From positions 1,252,001-1,316,000 of the forward strand of contig NZ_CP059450.1 in NCBI RefSeq assembly GCF_022023855.1: a stretch of DNA of 64,000 nt. Direction: 5' to 3'. The notes beneath the pieces are model-generated. The model was not told the origin of the DNA, searched no databases, and saw only the letters and a program-made list of their open reading frames with translations. Below, one piece after another: positions 56,884 to 64,000 of this stretch. A program made the position numbers and the translations under genes. The stretch's first letter is position 1; every line of letters begins with the position of its first letter. The stretch comes from Azospirillum brasilense. Its GTDB lineage: Bacteria > Pseudomonadota > Alphaproteobacteria > Azospirillales > Azospirillaceae.

Positions 56884-59648
56884 GCGGCACCTTTCTGCTC
56901 GGACAGGGTCTGCTGCAGCGCGTACAGCAGAGCGTCACGGTCGAACTTGGCGACATAATCGGTGAACCCGGCCTGACGGCCGCGGTCGAGGTCGCGCGGG
57001 GAAGCGTGGCTGGACAGGGCGACCATCGGCGTGCCGCTCCAGCGGGTGCCGCCCTGGCGGACCGCCTCGGCGAAGTCGAAGCCGCTCATCCCCGGCATCT
57101 CGATGTCGGAGACGATGACGTCGAAGTCCTCGCCCGCCTCGCAGAGCGCCAGCGCCTCGTTGGCGTTCTCCACCGCGGTGACGTCGTAGCCGGCGACCGA
57201 CAGCAGCGGGGTCAGCAGGTTGCGGAAGAAGGGGCTGTCGTCGACCAGCAGCACGCGCTGGAGCGCCCTCTCCTCCTCGTACGCATCGGTCGAGGACGAG
57301 CCGAACCAATCCTTGTAGGCCTGGGTCAGGAAGAAGCCGGCGTCGAGCACGTCGGTCGCCTTGCCGGCGATGATCGCCGAACCCATCAGGCCCGGACGGT
57401 CGGCGGTGAGCTGCACCACCAGACGCTCCTCCACGATATCGACGATCTCGTCGACGATCAGGCCCATCGACCGGTCGCCGTCGGCGAAGACCAGAACCGG
57501 CTGGCGGCCTTCCTGGCCGATCATGAAGCCCGGATCGATCGGCACCAGCGGCATCAGCTTGCCGCGGTACTGGACCACCGGCATGCCGTTGGACGATTCG
57601 ACGCTGGCGAGGTCGACATCCTCCAGGCGGGCGACCAGCGACAGCGGCACCGCCTTCGGCGCGCCGGCCCCGGCACGGAACAGCAGGAGGGCCATCTTGT
57701 CCTCCTGGCGGGTCGCCTGGACGGAGGTCGCCTCCTTCGACGCGGTCTCGCCCATGGCCATCTCGCCGGTGGCCGACGCGATGCCGTTGGGGTCGAGGAT
57801 CATGATGACCGAGCCGTCGCCGAGGATGGTGTTGCCCGAGAACATCTCGATGTGGCGCAGGATCGGCGCCACCGGCTTCACCACGATTTCCTCGGTGTCG
57901 AACACCCGGTCGACCATGATGCCGAAGGTGTAGGTGCCGACCTGCGTGACCACGATGAAGGTCTCGTCGGTCTTCTTCTCGCCACCCTCCTGGTCGTCCA
58001 GCCGCAGCAGCTCCTGCAGCGAGACCAGCGGCAGCAGGCGGTTGCGCAGGCGCAGGACCGGCGTGCCCTTCAACCGCTCGATGGTGTGCTCGCTGTCGGC
58101 GGCGGCGCGCACCAGCTCGACCACGCTGATCTGCGGGATGGCGAAGCGCTCGCCGGCGCACTCCACGATCAGGGCGGAGACGATGGCCAGCGTCAGCGGG
58201 ATCTTGATGACGAAGGTCGAGCCCTTGCCCTGCTGGGACTTGATCTCGATCGTGCCGCCGATCTTCTCGATGTTGGTCTTGACCACGTCCATGCCGACGC
58301 CGCGGCCCGACACGTTGGTGACCTTCGCCGCGGTCGAGAAGCCGGGCTTCATGATGAACTGGATGATCTGCTGGTCGGACATCGCCGCCAGCTCGCCTTC
58401 CGAGGCCATCCCGTTCTGGATCGCCTTCTGCTTGATGCGGTCGATCGCCAGGCCCTTACCGTCGTCCTGGATCTCGATGATGATGTGGCCGCCCTCGTGA
58501 TAGGCGTTCAGCGTGATGCGGCCGGTCTCCGACTTGCCCGAACGCAGACGGTCGGCGGGCACCTCCAGGCCGTGGTCGGCGGAGTTGCGCACCATGTGCG
58601 TCAGCGGGTCCTTGATCAGCTCCAGCACCTGACGGTCCAGCTCGGTGTCGGCGCCGAGCATCTGGAGATCGATCTTCTTGCCCAGTTCGTGCGACAGGTC
58701 GCGCACCAGACGCGGCAGCTTGGCCCAGGCGTTGCCGATGGGCTGCATGCGCGTCTTCATGACGCCTTCCTGCAGCTCGGACGTCACATGGTTCAGGCGC
58801 TGCAGCGGGGCGGCGAACTCGCTCTCCTTCTGCGACCGCAGGATCTGGAGGAGCTGGTTGCGGGTCAGCACCAGCTCCGACACCATGGTCATCAGGTTTT
58901 CGAGCAGGTCCACGTTGACACGGATGGTCTGCGCGGCGACCGCCGATTCCTTGGTCGCGGCCTCGCCGCCCGCACCGGCGCCGGACGCGGCCTCCGCGGC
59001 GGGAGCGGGCATCTTGGCGGCGGCGGGGACCGGATCGGGGTCCGGCACCACCAGATCGTGCGAGGGGGCGGGCTCTTCCGCCGGCTCCGCGGCGACCGGG
59101 GCCAGCGCGGTGCTGGTCGGGCCGGGGGTGGCGTTCCAGATCGCCTCAAGCTCGTCCAGCGTGAGGTTGCCCGAGGAGGAGACCGGAGCCACCTCCGCCG
59201 CCGCGACCGCGGGGGCCGGCGGGAGCTCGGGGGCTGTGGCGGGCTTGGCCGGCGCAGCGCCGGCGCCGAGCTTGCCTTCGGCGCACAGGTTCAGCCGCTC
59301 GATCAGCGGCAGATCGTCGCCCGGCGGCTCGGCCTCCGTCGCCTCCAGCACCGCCAGCAGGCTCTTGATGGTGTCCAGCGCCTGGAGGATCAGCGAGACC
59401 GCTTCCGGGTTGATGGTCAGTTCACCGTCGCGGAACTTGCCCAACACGTTTTCCGAGGCGTGCGCGACCTTTTCCAGGCGCGGCAGGCCGAGGAAGCCGC
59501 AGGTGCCCTTGATGGTGTGCACCAGACGGAAGATGTTCGACAGAAGTTCCGGATTGTTGGGATTCTGCTCCAGACGGACCAGTTCCACGTCGAGAACCGA
59601 CAGGTTCTCGTTGGTTTCCGTCAGGAATTCGGAGAGCAGATCATCCAT
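56880..59648 (-). CDS. cheA: Hybrid chemotaxis kinase CheA with receiver
   Basis: A 922-aa histidine kinase. Domains in order: Hpt with His44 in LVHTIKGTCGFLG; a long Ala/Pro-rich linker; the dimerisation helices (ETMVSELVLTRNQLLQI-like); HATPase (HMVRNSADHGLEVP, GRGVGMDVVKTNIEKIGG); a CheW-like regulatory domain; a second CheW-like domain (MPVVQYRGKLMPLVPID); and a C-terminal receiver (VLLVDDSPFFRNLLTPLL, VIVSDIEMPGMSG). ATG at 59648 follows GGGGA. The gene order A-W-Y-B-R matches Che1 of A. brasilense, but no N-terminal membrane domain precedes the Hpt. Confidence 0.94.
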   Translation of the reverse strand: MDDLLSEFLTETNENLSVLDVELVRLEQNPNNPELLSNIFRLVHTIKGTCGFLGLPRLEKVAHASENVLGKFRDGELTINPEAVSLILQALDTIKSLLAVLEATEAEPPGDDLPLIERLNLCAEGKLGAGAAPAKPATAPELPPAPAVAAAEVAPVSSSGNLTLDELEAIWNATPGPTSTALAPVAAEPAEEPAPSHDLVVPDPDPVPAAAKMPAPAAEAASGAGAGGEAATKESAVAAQTIRVNVDLLENLMTMVSELVLTRNQLLQILRSQKESEFAAPLQRLNHVTSELQEGVMKTRMQPIGNAWAKLPRLVRDLSHELGKKIDLQMLGADTELDRQVLELIKDPLTHMVRNSADHGLEVPADRLRSGKSETGRITLNAYHEGGHIIIEIQDDGKGLAIDRIKQKAIQNGMASEGELAAMSDQQIIQFIMKPGFSTAAKVTNVSGRGVGMDVVKTNIEKIGGTIEIKSQQGKGSTFVIKIPLTLAIVSALIVECAGERFAIPQISVVELVRAAADSEHTIERLKGTPVLRLRNRLLPLVSLQELLRLDDQEGGEKKTDETFIVVTQVGTYTFGIMVDRVFDTEEIVVKPVAPILRHIEMFSGNTILGDGSVIMILDPNGIASATGEMAMGETASKEATSVQATRQEDKMALLLFRAGAGAPKAVPLSLVARLEDVDLASVESSNGMPVVQYRGKLMPLVPIDPGFMIGQEGRQPVLVFADGDRSMGLIVDEIVDIVEERLVVQLTADRPGLMGSAIIAGKATDVLDAGFFLTQAYKDWFGSSSTDAYEEERALQRVLLVDDSPFFRNLLTPLLSVAGYDVTAVENANEALALCEAGEDFDVIVSDIEMPGMSGFDFAEAVRQGGTRWSGTPMVALSSHASPRDLDRGRQAGFTDYVAKFDRDALLYALQQTLSEQKGAA

Positions 59649-59979
59649 GTCGCGATCCCCACGCCCGCAATTGTATCCGTTTCCGGCCGGGCCGTCCGGA
59701 GGGCGGCGTGCGCGACGCCGCCGGTACGGGCCTTTCCAGCTACGGTGGGAGCCTGTCAAACACTGATTAAGAGAACCTTACCTCCTTCGATACCACTCTC
59801 GGGCTCCGCCGTCGTGCCGAGCTCACCGGCCAAAAGTCACAGCCCGAGCGGCCGGCGCTGGCGCGGCGGCCTATGACCGCCAAGCGCGCTCCACGCAGCC
59901 ATGACGAAGTGCCGCGCACCGGACCGGCGGCGGTTTGAAACACGTCGATGCGCGGGTCACGCCCCCGGTGGGGGCCGCG
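59649..59979. other. Intergenic region upstream of cheA
   Basis: About 330 bp between chpT and cheA, both on the minus strand. It should hold the che operon promoter, but no clear -35/-10 or -24/-12 element was found. One TTAA (59765-59768) occurs. The open frame into cheA (to 59759) is Arg/Pro/Gly-rich and gives no membrane helix. Confidence 0.5.
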
Positions 59980-60624
59980 TCACCACTCCACGGTGAAGAC
60001 CAACCGGTCCGGCCCGGCCGGGGTGGCGGCGACGCGGTAGCCGTCGTCCTCCGCGAAGCGCCCGGTCATGTAGGCGTGGATGCTGCGCGGGGTCAGGTCG
60101 GCGGCGGCCACCGTGCCGGCCAGCGCCGCCGCGGACTCGTCCTTGAGGGCGCCGGGACGCCCGGCGGCGGTGATGGTGAAGCGCCCCGCCTGCTCGTCCC
60201 CCTCCGCCGCGACGGTGATGGTGCCGCCGTGGGTCAGCGCCTCGTCGGCCAGGATGATGACGTTGAGCAGCACCTTCGACGCGCCGCGCTTGAAGGCGAG
60301 CTGGTCGTTCGGCACCCCCGCCGGCCAGTCCAGCGTGGTGCGCCCGCCTTCCAGCAACCCCTGCGCGGAGGAGCGGGTGTCGCCAAAGCCCTTCTGCTCG
60401 CGCCCGGCAAGGCCGTAGGCCAACCGGAAGACGCGCAGCCGCCGGTCGGCCTGCCCGGAGGAATGCTCGATCAGCTTCACCGCCTCGCCCATAAAGCCCC
60501 CGGCGGGCTCGTCCTCCATCTCCTCGATCAGCTCCAACCCGTTGCGGATCGCTCCCACCGGGCTCACGAGGTCGTGGCAGATGCGGGAAGCGACAAGCTC
60601 GATCACGCGGATGTCAAGCGGCAC
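59980..60624 (-). CDS. chpT: Histidine phosphotransferase ChpT
   Basis: A 214-aa protein of the ChpT/HPTransfase family that passes phosphate from the hybrid kinase CckA to CtrA. The N-terminal dimerisation helix has His17 in VASRICHDLVSPVGAIRNGL, the phosphotransfer site. The rest is a degenerate HATPase-like fold (ASKVLLNVIILADEALTHGG), which in this family no longer binds ATP. GTG at 60624 with GGAG 9 nt upstream is the chosen start; ATG at 60747 is in frame but adds a non-family leader. Confidence 0.87.
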   Translation of the reverse strand: MPLDIRVIELVASRICHDLVSPVGAIRNGLELIEEMEDEPAGGFMGEAVKLIEHSSGQADRRLRVFRLAYGLAGREQKGFGDTRSSAQGLLEGGRTTLDWPAGVPNDQLAFKRGASKVLLNVIILADEALTHGGTITVAAEGDEQAGRFTITAAGRPGALKDESAAALAGTVAAADLTPRSIHAYMTGRFAEDDGYRVAATPAGPDRLVFTVEW

Positions 60625-60855
60625 GGGTGGTCTCCAGATCGTTGACGGCCGACCTCCGGCAAACCGGGTGGCGACCATGGCCGCAGCCCTGGGAACTTCC
60701 CCTGGCCGGGCGGCATTCTGTTGCATGCCGGTGCCCCATGGGGATGGCCGGCGGCGACGTTCGTTTGTATCATTCCAGGAGCGCGGATGCCGCCGCTTTT
60801 CCACGGTCATCCCGCGAAAGCGATAACCAATTCCGGCGGATGCAGGAGGCGCGGC

Positions 60856-61038
60856 ATGGACGATTCATTGGTTCCCGGCGCCTGGGTGCGCCACCCCGCC
60901 CGCCCCGACTGGGGTCTGGGGCAGGTGCAGTCGGCCATCGGTGACCGCGTCACCGTGAATTTCGAGAACGCCGGGAAGCTGCTCATCAACACGTCGGTGG
61001 TCGCGCTGACCGTCACCGATCCGGACGACGCGCCGTGA
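60856..61038 (+). CDS. DUF3553 small protein
   Basis: A 60-aa protein of the DUF3553 family (GAWVRHPARPDWGLGQVQS, VTVNFENAGKLLI), a small beta-rich domain also found at the C-terminus of some UvrD-type helicases. AGGAGG precedes the ATG by 8 nt. Its stop overlaps the following GTG start. Function unknown. Confidence 0.85.
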   Translation: MDDSLVPGAWVRHPARPDWGLGQVQSAIGDRVTVNFENAGKLLINTSVVALTVTDPDDAP

Positions 61039-61421
61039 ATGGGAGATTGCCGCTGGCCGCCCTCCTCCTGCTGGCCGCCGGCAGCCCCGCGCTGGGCGAC
61101 GACGCTCCCGATCCGGAGCGCGGCAAGACGCTGTTCCGCGCCTGCGCCTTCTGCCACACGCTCACTCCGGACGGCGGCAACCGCGCCGGCCCGACGCTGT
61201 GGCGGCTGTTCGGGCGCCCCGCCGGGGCGGTCGAGGGCTATCACTATTCCCCGGCGCTGAAGGGCAGCGGCATCGTCTGGGACGAGGTGGCGGTGGCCCG
61301 GCTGTTCGAGATCGGCCCCGATGTGATGACCCCCGGCAGCAAGATGCCGATGCAGACCATCACCAGCGCGGCCGACCGCCGGGATCTGGTCGCCTATCTG
61401 AGGGAAGCCACGGCGCCATAA
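61035..61421 (+). CDS. Class I c-type cytochrome
   Basis: A 128-aa periplasmic electron carrier. A signal peptide ([18 protein letters not shown]) precedes the heme motif CAFCH and a Met ligand near the C-terminus (GSKMPMQ). The pattern GNRAGPTLWRLFGRPAG and YHYSPALKGSGIVWDE is that of cytochrome c550/c2-type proteins. It starts with GTG at 61035, overlapping the DUF3553 stop, so translation is coupled. Confidence 0.9.
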   Translation: MNGRLPLAALLLLAAGSPALGDDAPDPERGKTLFRACAFCHTLTPDGGNRAGPTLWRLFGRPAGAVEGYHYSPALKGSGIVWDEVAVARLFEIGPDVMTPGSKMPMQTITSAADRRDLVAYLREATAP

Positions 61422-61526
61422 GTCCGGGATCGCGGGCGGAAGCGATCGAGATCGGCGAGCATAGCCCCGGGCCGCCCCCATCCCCATCTCTGTCTGTTGA
61501 GCCCCCATTCAGAGCCCTGGCCCCAA

Positions 61527-63947
61527 ATGATTCCCCGCGCCGTCCGCAAGCCCCTGGCCATGCTGGTCGCCGTTCTCGCCTTGGTGATCGCGGTGCCGGT
61601 GCTGGGGGCGGGCGGATTCCTGCTGTGGCTTCGCCAGCAGACCCCGGCCTACGAAGGCGCGGTCACCGTCCCGGGGATCGAGGGCCCGGTGGAGATCCTG
61701 CGCGACCGCAACGCCATCCCGCACATCTTCGCCGCCACCGAGCGGGACGCCTATTTCGCGCTCGGCTACGTCCACGCGCAGGACCGGCTGTGGCAGATGG
61801 AGACGATGCGGCGCGGCGCCGCCGGGCGTCTCGCCGAGCTGGTCGGCACGCGCTTCGGCGACTGGGCGCTGCGGCTCGACCGCTCCATGCGCACGCTGGG
61901 CGTCCACCGCCGGGCCGAGGAAGCCTATGAGGAGCTGTCGCCGGAAGCCCGCCTGGCCTTCGACGCCTACGCCGCCGGGGTGAACGCCTGGATGGAGACG
62001 CGCCCCGAAGCGCTGCCCATCGAGTTTCAGCTCCTGCGCCACACGCCGGAGCCCTGGCGGCCCGCCGACAGCCTCGTCTGGGGCAAGCTGATGGCGCTCC
62101 AGCTCTCCGGCGATTCGCGGGACGAGCTGTTCCGCGCCAGCGCCCTGAAAAGCCTGACGCCGGAGCAGATGCTTGACCTGTTCCCGGACTCGGACCCCAC
62201 CGCCCCGGTGACCCTGGCGGCGGCGCTCGACGGCATGGACCTGCAGGGCGCGCTGGCCGCCTTGCCCGATCTCGGCTTCGACACAGCGTCCAACGAGTGG
62301 GCGCTGACCGGGGCGCGCAGCCCGACCGGCAAGCCGATCATCGCCAACGACCCCCATCTCGGGCTGGAGGCGCCGATCCTGTGGTATCTGGCGCGCATCG
62401 TGACACCGGAACACCGCATCGCCGGAGCGACCATCCCCGGCGTGCCGCTTCACATCCTGGGGCACAACGGGCGCGTCGCCTGGGGCTTTACCACCACCCA
62501 CAGCGACACCCAGGACCTGTTCATCGAGAAGCTCGACCCTCAGGCCCCCGGCCGCTACCTGACGCCGGACGGCAGCGCGGCCTTCGGGACGCGCCAGGAG
62601 ACGATCCGCATCGCCGGCCAGCCGGACGAGACGCTGACGGTGCGCGAGACGCGGCACGGCCCGGTGCTGTCCACGCCGGACGCCGCCGACGCCGCGCCGG
62701 AGGGCCATGTGCTGGCGCTGGCCTTCCCCGGCCTGACCGCCGCCGACACCACGGCGGAGGCGCTGTACCGCCTCAACCACGCCGCCGACGCCGCGGCGGT
62801 GCGCGAGGCGCTGTTCCTCCACGTCGCGCCGCAGCAGAACGTCGTCTATGCCGACACGGCGGGAACGCTGGGCTTCCTGTCGCCGGCGCTGGTCCCGGTG
62901 CGGCGCGGCGGCGACGGGCGCGTTCCGGTGCCGGGCTGGACCGGCGAATACGACTGGATCGGCTACATCCCCTTCGACGCGCTGCCCCAGGCGGTCGATC
63001 CGCCGTCGGGCCAGTTCGTCAACGCAAACAACGCGGTGGTCGGCCCCGGCTATCCCTACGCCCTGGCGACCGAATGGCCGGACCCCGCCCGCGCGGAGCG
63101 GATCATGCAAATGCTCGGCGACGGCCCGCACACGGTGGAGGAGGTCGCCGCCCAGCAGATGGACGAGCTGTCCCTGCCGGCGCGCGACCTGCTGCCCCTG
63201 ATGCTGGAGCCGTTGCGCACCGTGCCCGATCTCAATGGACAGGCCCGCGCCGCGCTCGACCGTCTGGCCGGCTGGGACGGGCGGATGGACCGCGACCGGG
63301 CCGAGCCGCTGATCTTCTCCTGGTGGGAGCGGGAGCTGGTGCGCAGCATCTTCGCCGACGAGCTGGGACCGCTGTTCCAGAGCTATTGGGACCTGCGCCC
63401 CCGCGCCCTGCATCGCGTGCTGACCCAGGCGCCGCAGTGGTGCGACGACCGGACGACGCCGGCCCGCGAGGACTGCACCGCCATGCTGGCCGGAGCCTTG
63501 AAGACGGCGCTGGCGGAGATCGAGCGGCGCCACGGAGCGGACATGACCAACTGGCGCTGGGGGGCGGAGCACAAGGCCGCCCTGAACCACCGGCTGCTGG
63601 GCCAAGTGCCGCTGCTCGGCCAACTGTTCGACCTGTCCATCCCGACCGGCGGCGGCGCCTTCACCGTCAACCGCGGCACCACCCGCGTGCGCGACCCACA
63701 GGCCCCCTTCTCCCACGTCCATGGTCCGGGGCTGCGCGCGGTCTATGATCTGGCGGACCTCGGCAACTCCCGCTTCTCCATCGCCACCGGCCAGTCGGGC
63801 AACCCGCTGTCGCCCCATTGGGGGGATCTGGTGCAGGGCTGGCGCGACGGGGCGGGCCTGCGGCTGGCCGGCGACCGCGGCACGCTCGCCCGCGAGGGCG
63901 CCACGCTGCTGACGCTTTCCCCCACCCGTCCAGGGAGTTCTCAATGA
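61527..63947 (+). CDS. Penicillin-acylase-family amidohydrolase
   Basis: An 806-aa Ntn-hydrolase of the penicillin acylase/acyl-homoserine-lactone acylase (S45) family. An N-terminal transmembrane or signal helix (LAMLVAVLALVIAVPVLGAG) is followed by the alpha chain. The predicted autoproteolytic site is before Ser255 (ASNEWALTGARSPTGKPI), which becomes the N-terminal nucleophile of the beta chain, as in PvdQ- and AHL-acylase-type proteins. Substrate (beta-lactam, N-acyl amino acid or AHL) cannot be told. It ends overlapping the next gene (ATGA). Confidence 0.9.
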   Translation: MIPRAVRKPLAMLVAVLALVIAVPVLGAGGFLLWLRQQTPAYEGAVTVPGIEGPVEILRDRNAIPHIFAATERDAYFALGYVHAQDRLWQMETMRRGAAGRLAELVGTRFGDWALRLDRSMRTLGVHRRAEEAYEELSPEARLAFDAYAAGVNAWMETRPEALPIEFQLLRHTPEPWRPADSLVWGKLMALQLSGDSRDELFRASALKSLTPEQMLDLFPDSDPTAPVTLAAALDGMDLQGALAALPDLGFDTASNEWALTGARSPTGKPIIANDPHLGLEAPILWYLARIVTPEHRIAGATIPGVPLHILGHNGRVAWGFTTTHSDTQDLFIEKLDPQAPGRYLTPDGSAAFGTRQETIRIAGQPDETLTVRETRHGPVLSTPDAADAAPEGHVLALAFPGLTAADTTAEALYRLNHAADAAAVREALFLHVAPQQNVVYADTAGTLGFLSPALVPVRRGGDGRVPVPGWTGEYDWIGYIPFDALPQAVDPPSGQFVNANNAVVGPGYPYALATEWPDPARAERIMQMLGDGPHTVEEVAAQQMDELSLPARDLLPLMLEPLRTVPDLNGQARAALDRLAGWDGRMDRDRAEPLIFSWWERELVRSIFADELGPLFQSYWDLRPRALHRVLTQAPQWCDDRTTPAREDCTAMLAGALKTALAEIERRHGADMTNWRWGAEHKAALNHRLLGQVPLLGQLFDLSIPTGGGAFTVNRGTTRVRDPQAPFSHVHGPGLRAVYDLADLGNSRFSIATGQSGNPLSPHWGDLVQGWRDGAGLRLAGDRGTLAREGATLLTLSPTRPGSSQ

Positions 63948-64000
63948 CCGAGCCAGCACCGACTCTAACCCTGGACGATGTCCGCGCCGCCGCCGCGCGG
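63944..64000 (+). CDS. Probable threonine dehydratase, N-terminal fragment
   Basis: The window ends 19 codons into this gene. The visible residues (TLTLDDVRAAAAR) match the usual start of PLP-dependent threonine ammonia-lyases (LDDVRAAAARI), but so short a stretch is not decisive. It is translationally coupled to the acylase-family gene upstream. Confidence 0.45.
   Translation, partial: MTEPAPTLTLDDVRAAAAR

Noticed and set aside
57006..59876. 956-codon open frame antisense to cheA
   Set aside because: Shadow of cheA; Arg/His/Gly/Gln-rich with no domain.

Overview
The window is high-GC DNA from a motile alphaproteobacterium, most likely Azospirillum or a close relative in the Rhodospirillales. 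The evidence is the CcrM, CtrA and ChpT cell-cycle proteins, an alphaproteobacterial flagellar order (fliF-fliH-fliN-motA-flbD-flhA-flhF-flhG), and a chemotaxis operon in the order cheA-cheW-cheY-cheB-cheR, which is the order of the Che1 operon of Azospirillum brasilense. The species call is inference from gene content; no alignment was run.

Region 1 (1-6.4 kb) holds a carboxy-terminal processing protease (ctpA), a double cold-shock-domain protein, a YchJ/SEC-C protein, a two-domain cyclic-nucleotide-binding protein overlapping rnhB, the cell-cycle DNA adenine methyltransferase ccrM with a leader full of its own GANTC sites, and folB. Region 2 (6.4-19.8 kb) holds a membrane PAS histidine kinase, a VWA/DUF1194 protein, mutY divergent from a DciA-like gene, a DsbA-type thioredoxin protein, smc, an FAD oxidoreductase, a lipoprotein, an OmpW-like porin, a CBS-domain protein and a LuxR-type response regulator. 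Region 3 (20.2-26.1 kb) is a fatty-acid beta-oxidation operon (MerR regulator, thiolase, bifunctional HAD/enoyl-CoA hydratase, acyl-CoA dehydrogenase) with a palindromic operator at its promoter. Region 4 (26.3-35.6 kb) holds a 60-residue membrane protein, a giant alpha-2-macroglobulin-like protein lacking its thioester motif, a Cache-type sensor kinase, an aminotransferase and an XRE regulator.

Region 5 (36-51.6 kb) is the flagellar cluster: MS ring (fliF), export apparatus (fliH, flhA, and the reverse-strand fliI-fliJ pair), switch (fliN), stator (motA), the sigma-54 activator flbD, polar placement and number control (flhF, flhG), a FliK-like Pro/Ala-rich protein, a small QueF-like T-fold protein and a diguanylate cyclase. 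A -24/-12 promoter precedes fliF. ctrA (51.8 kb) is divergent from fliI across a TTAA-rich, GANTC-containing intergenic region. Region 6 (52.6-64 kb) has a DUF1127 protein, a LysR regulator, the che operon on the minus strand preceded by chpT, then a plus-strand set of DUF3553, a small c-type cytochrome, a penicillin-acylase-family hydrolase and the start of a probable threonine dehydratase.

The unifying theme is cell-cycle control of motility. CcrM methylates GANTC, and CtrA is expected to bind TTAA-type sites and to receive phosphate through ChpT. Candidate sites of both kinds lie upstream of ccrM, ctrA/fliI and fliF. Short in-frame tandem duplications (9 to 18 bp) occur in several genes. 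No IS element, prophage, tRNA, rRNA or CRISPR array was recognised; the window looks like core chromosome.
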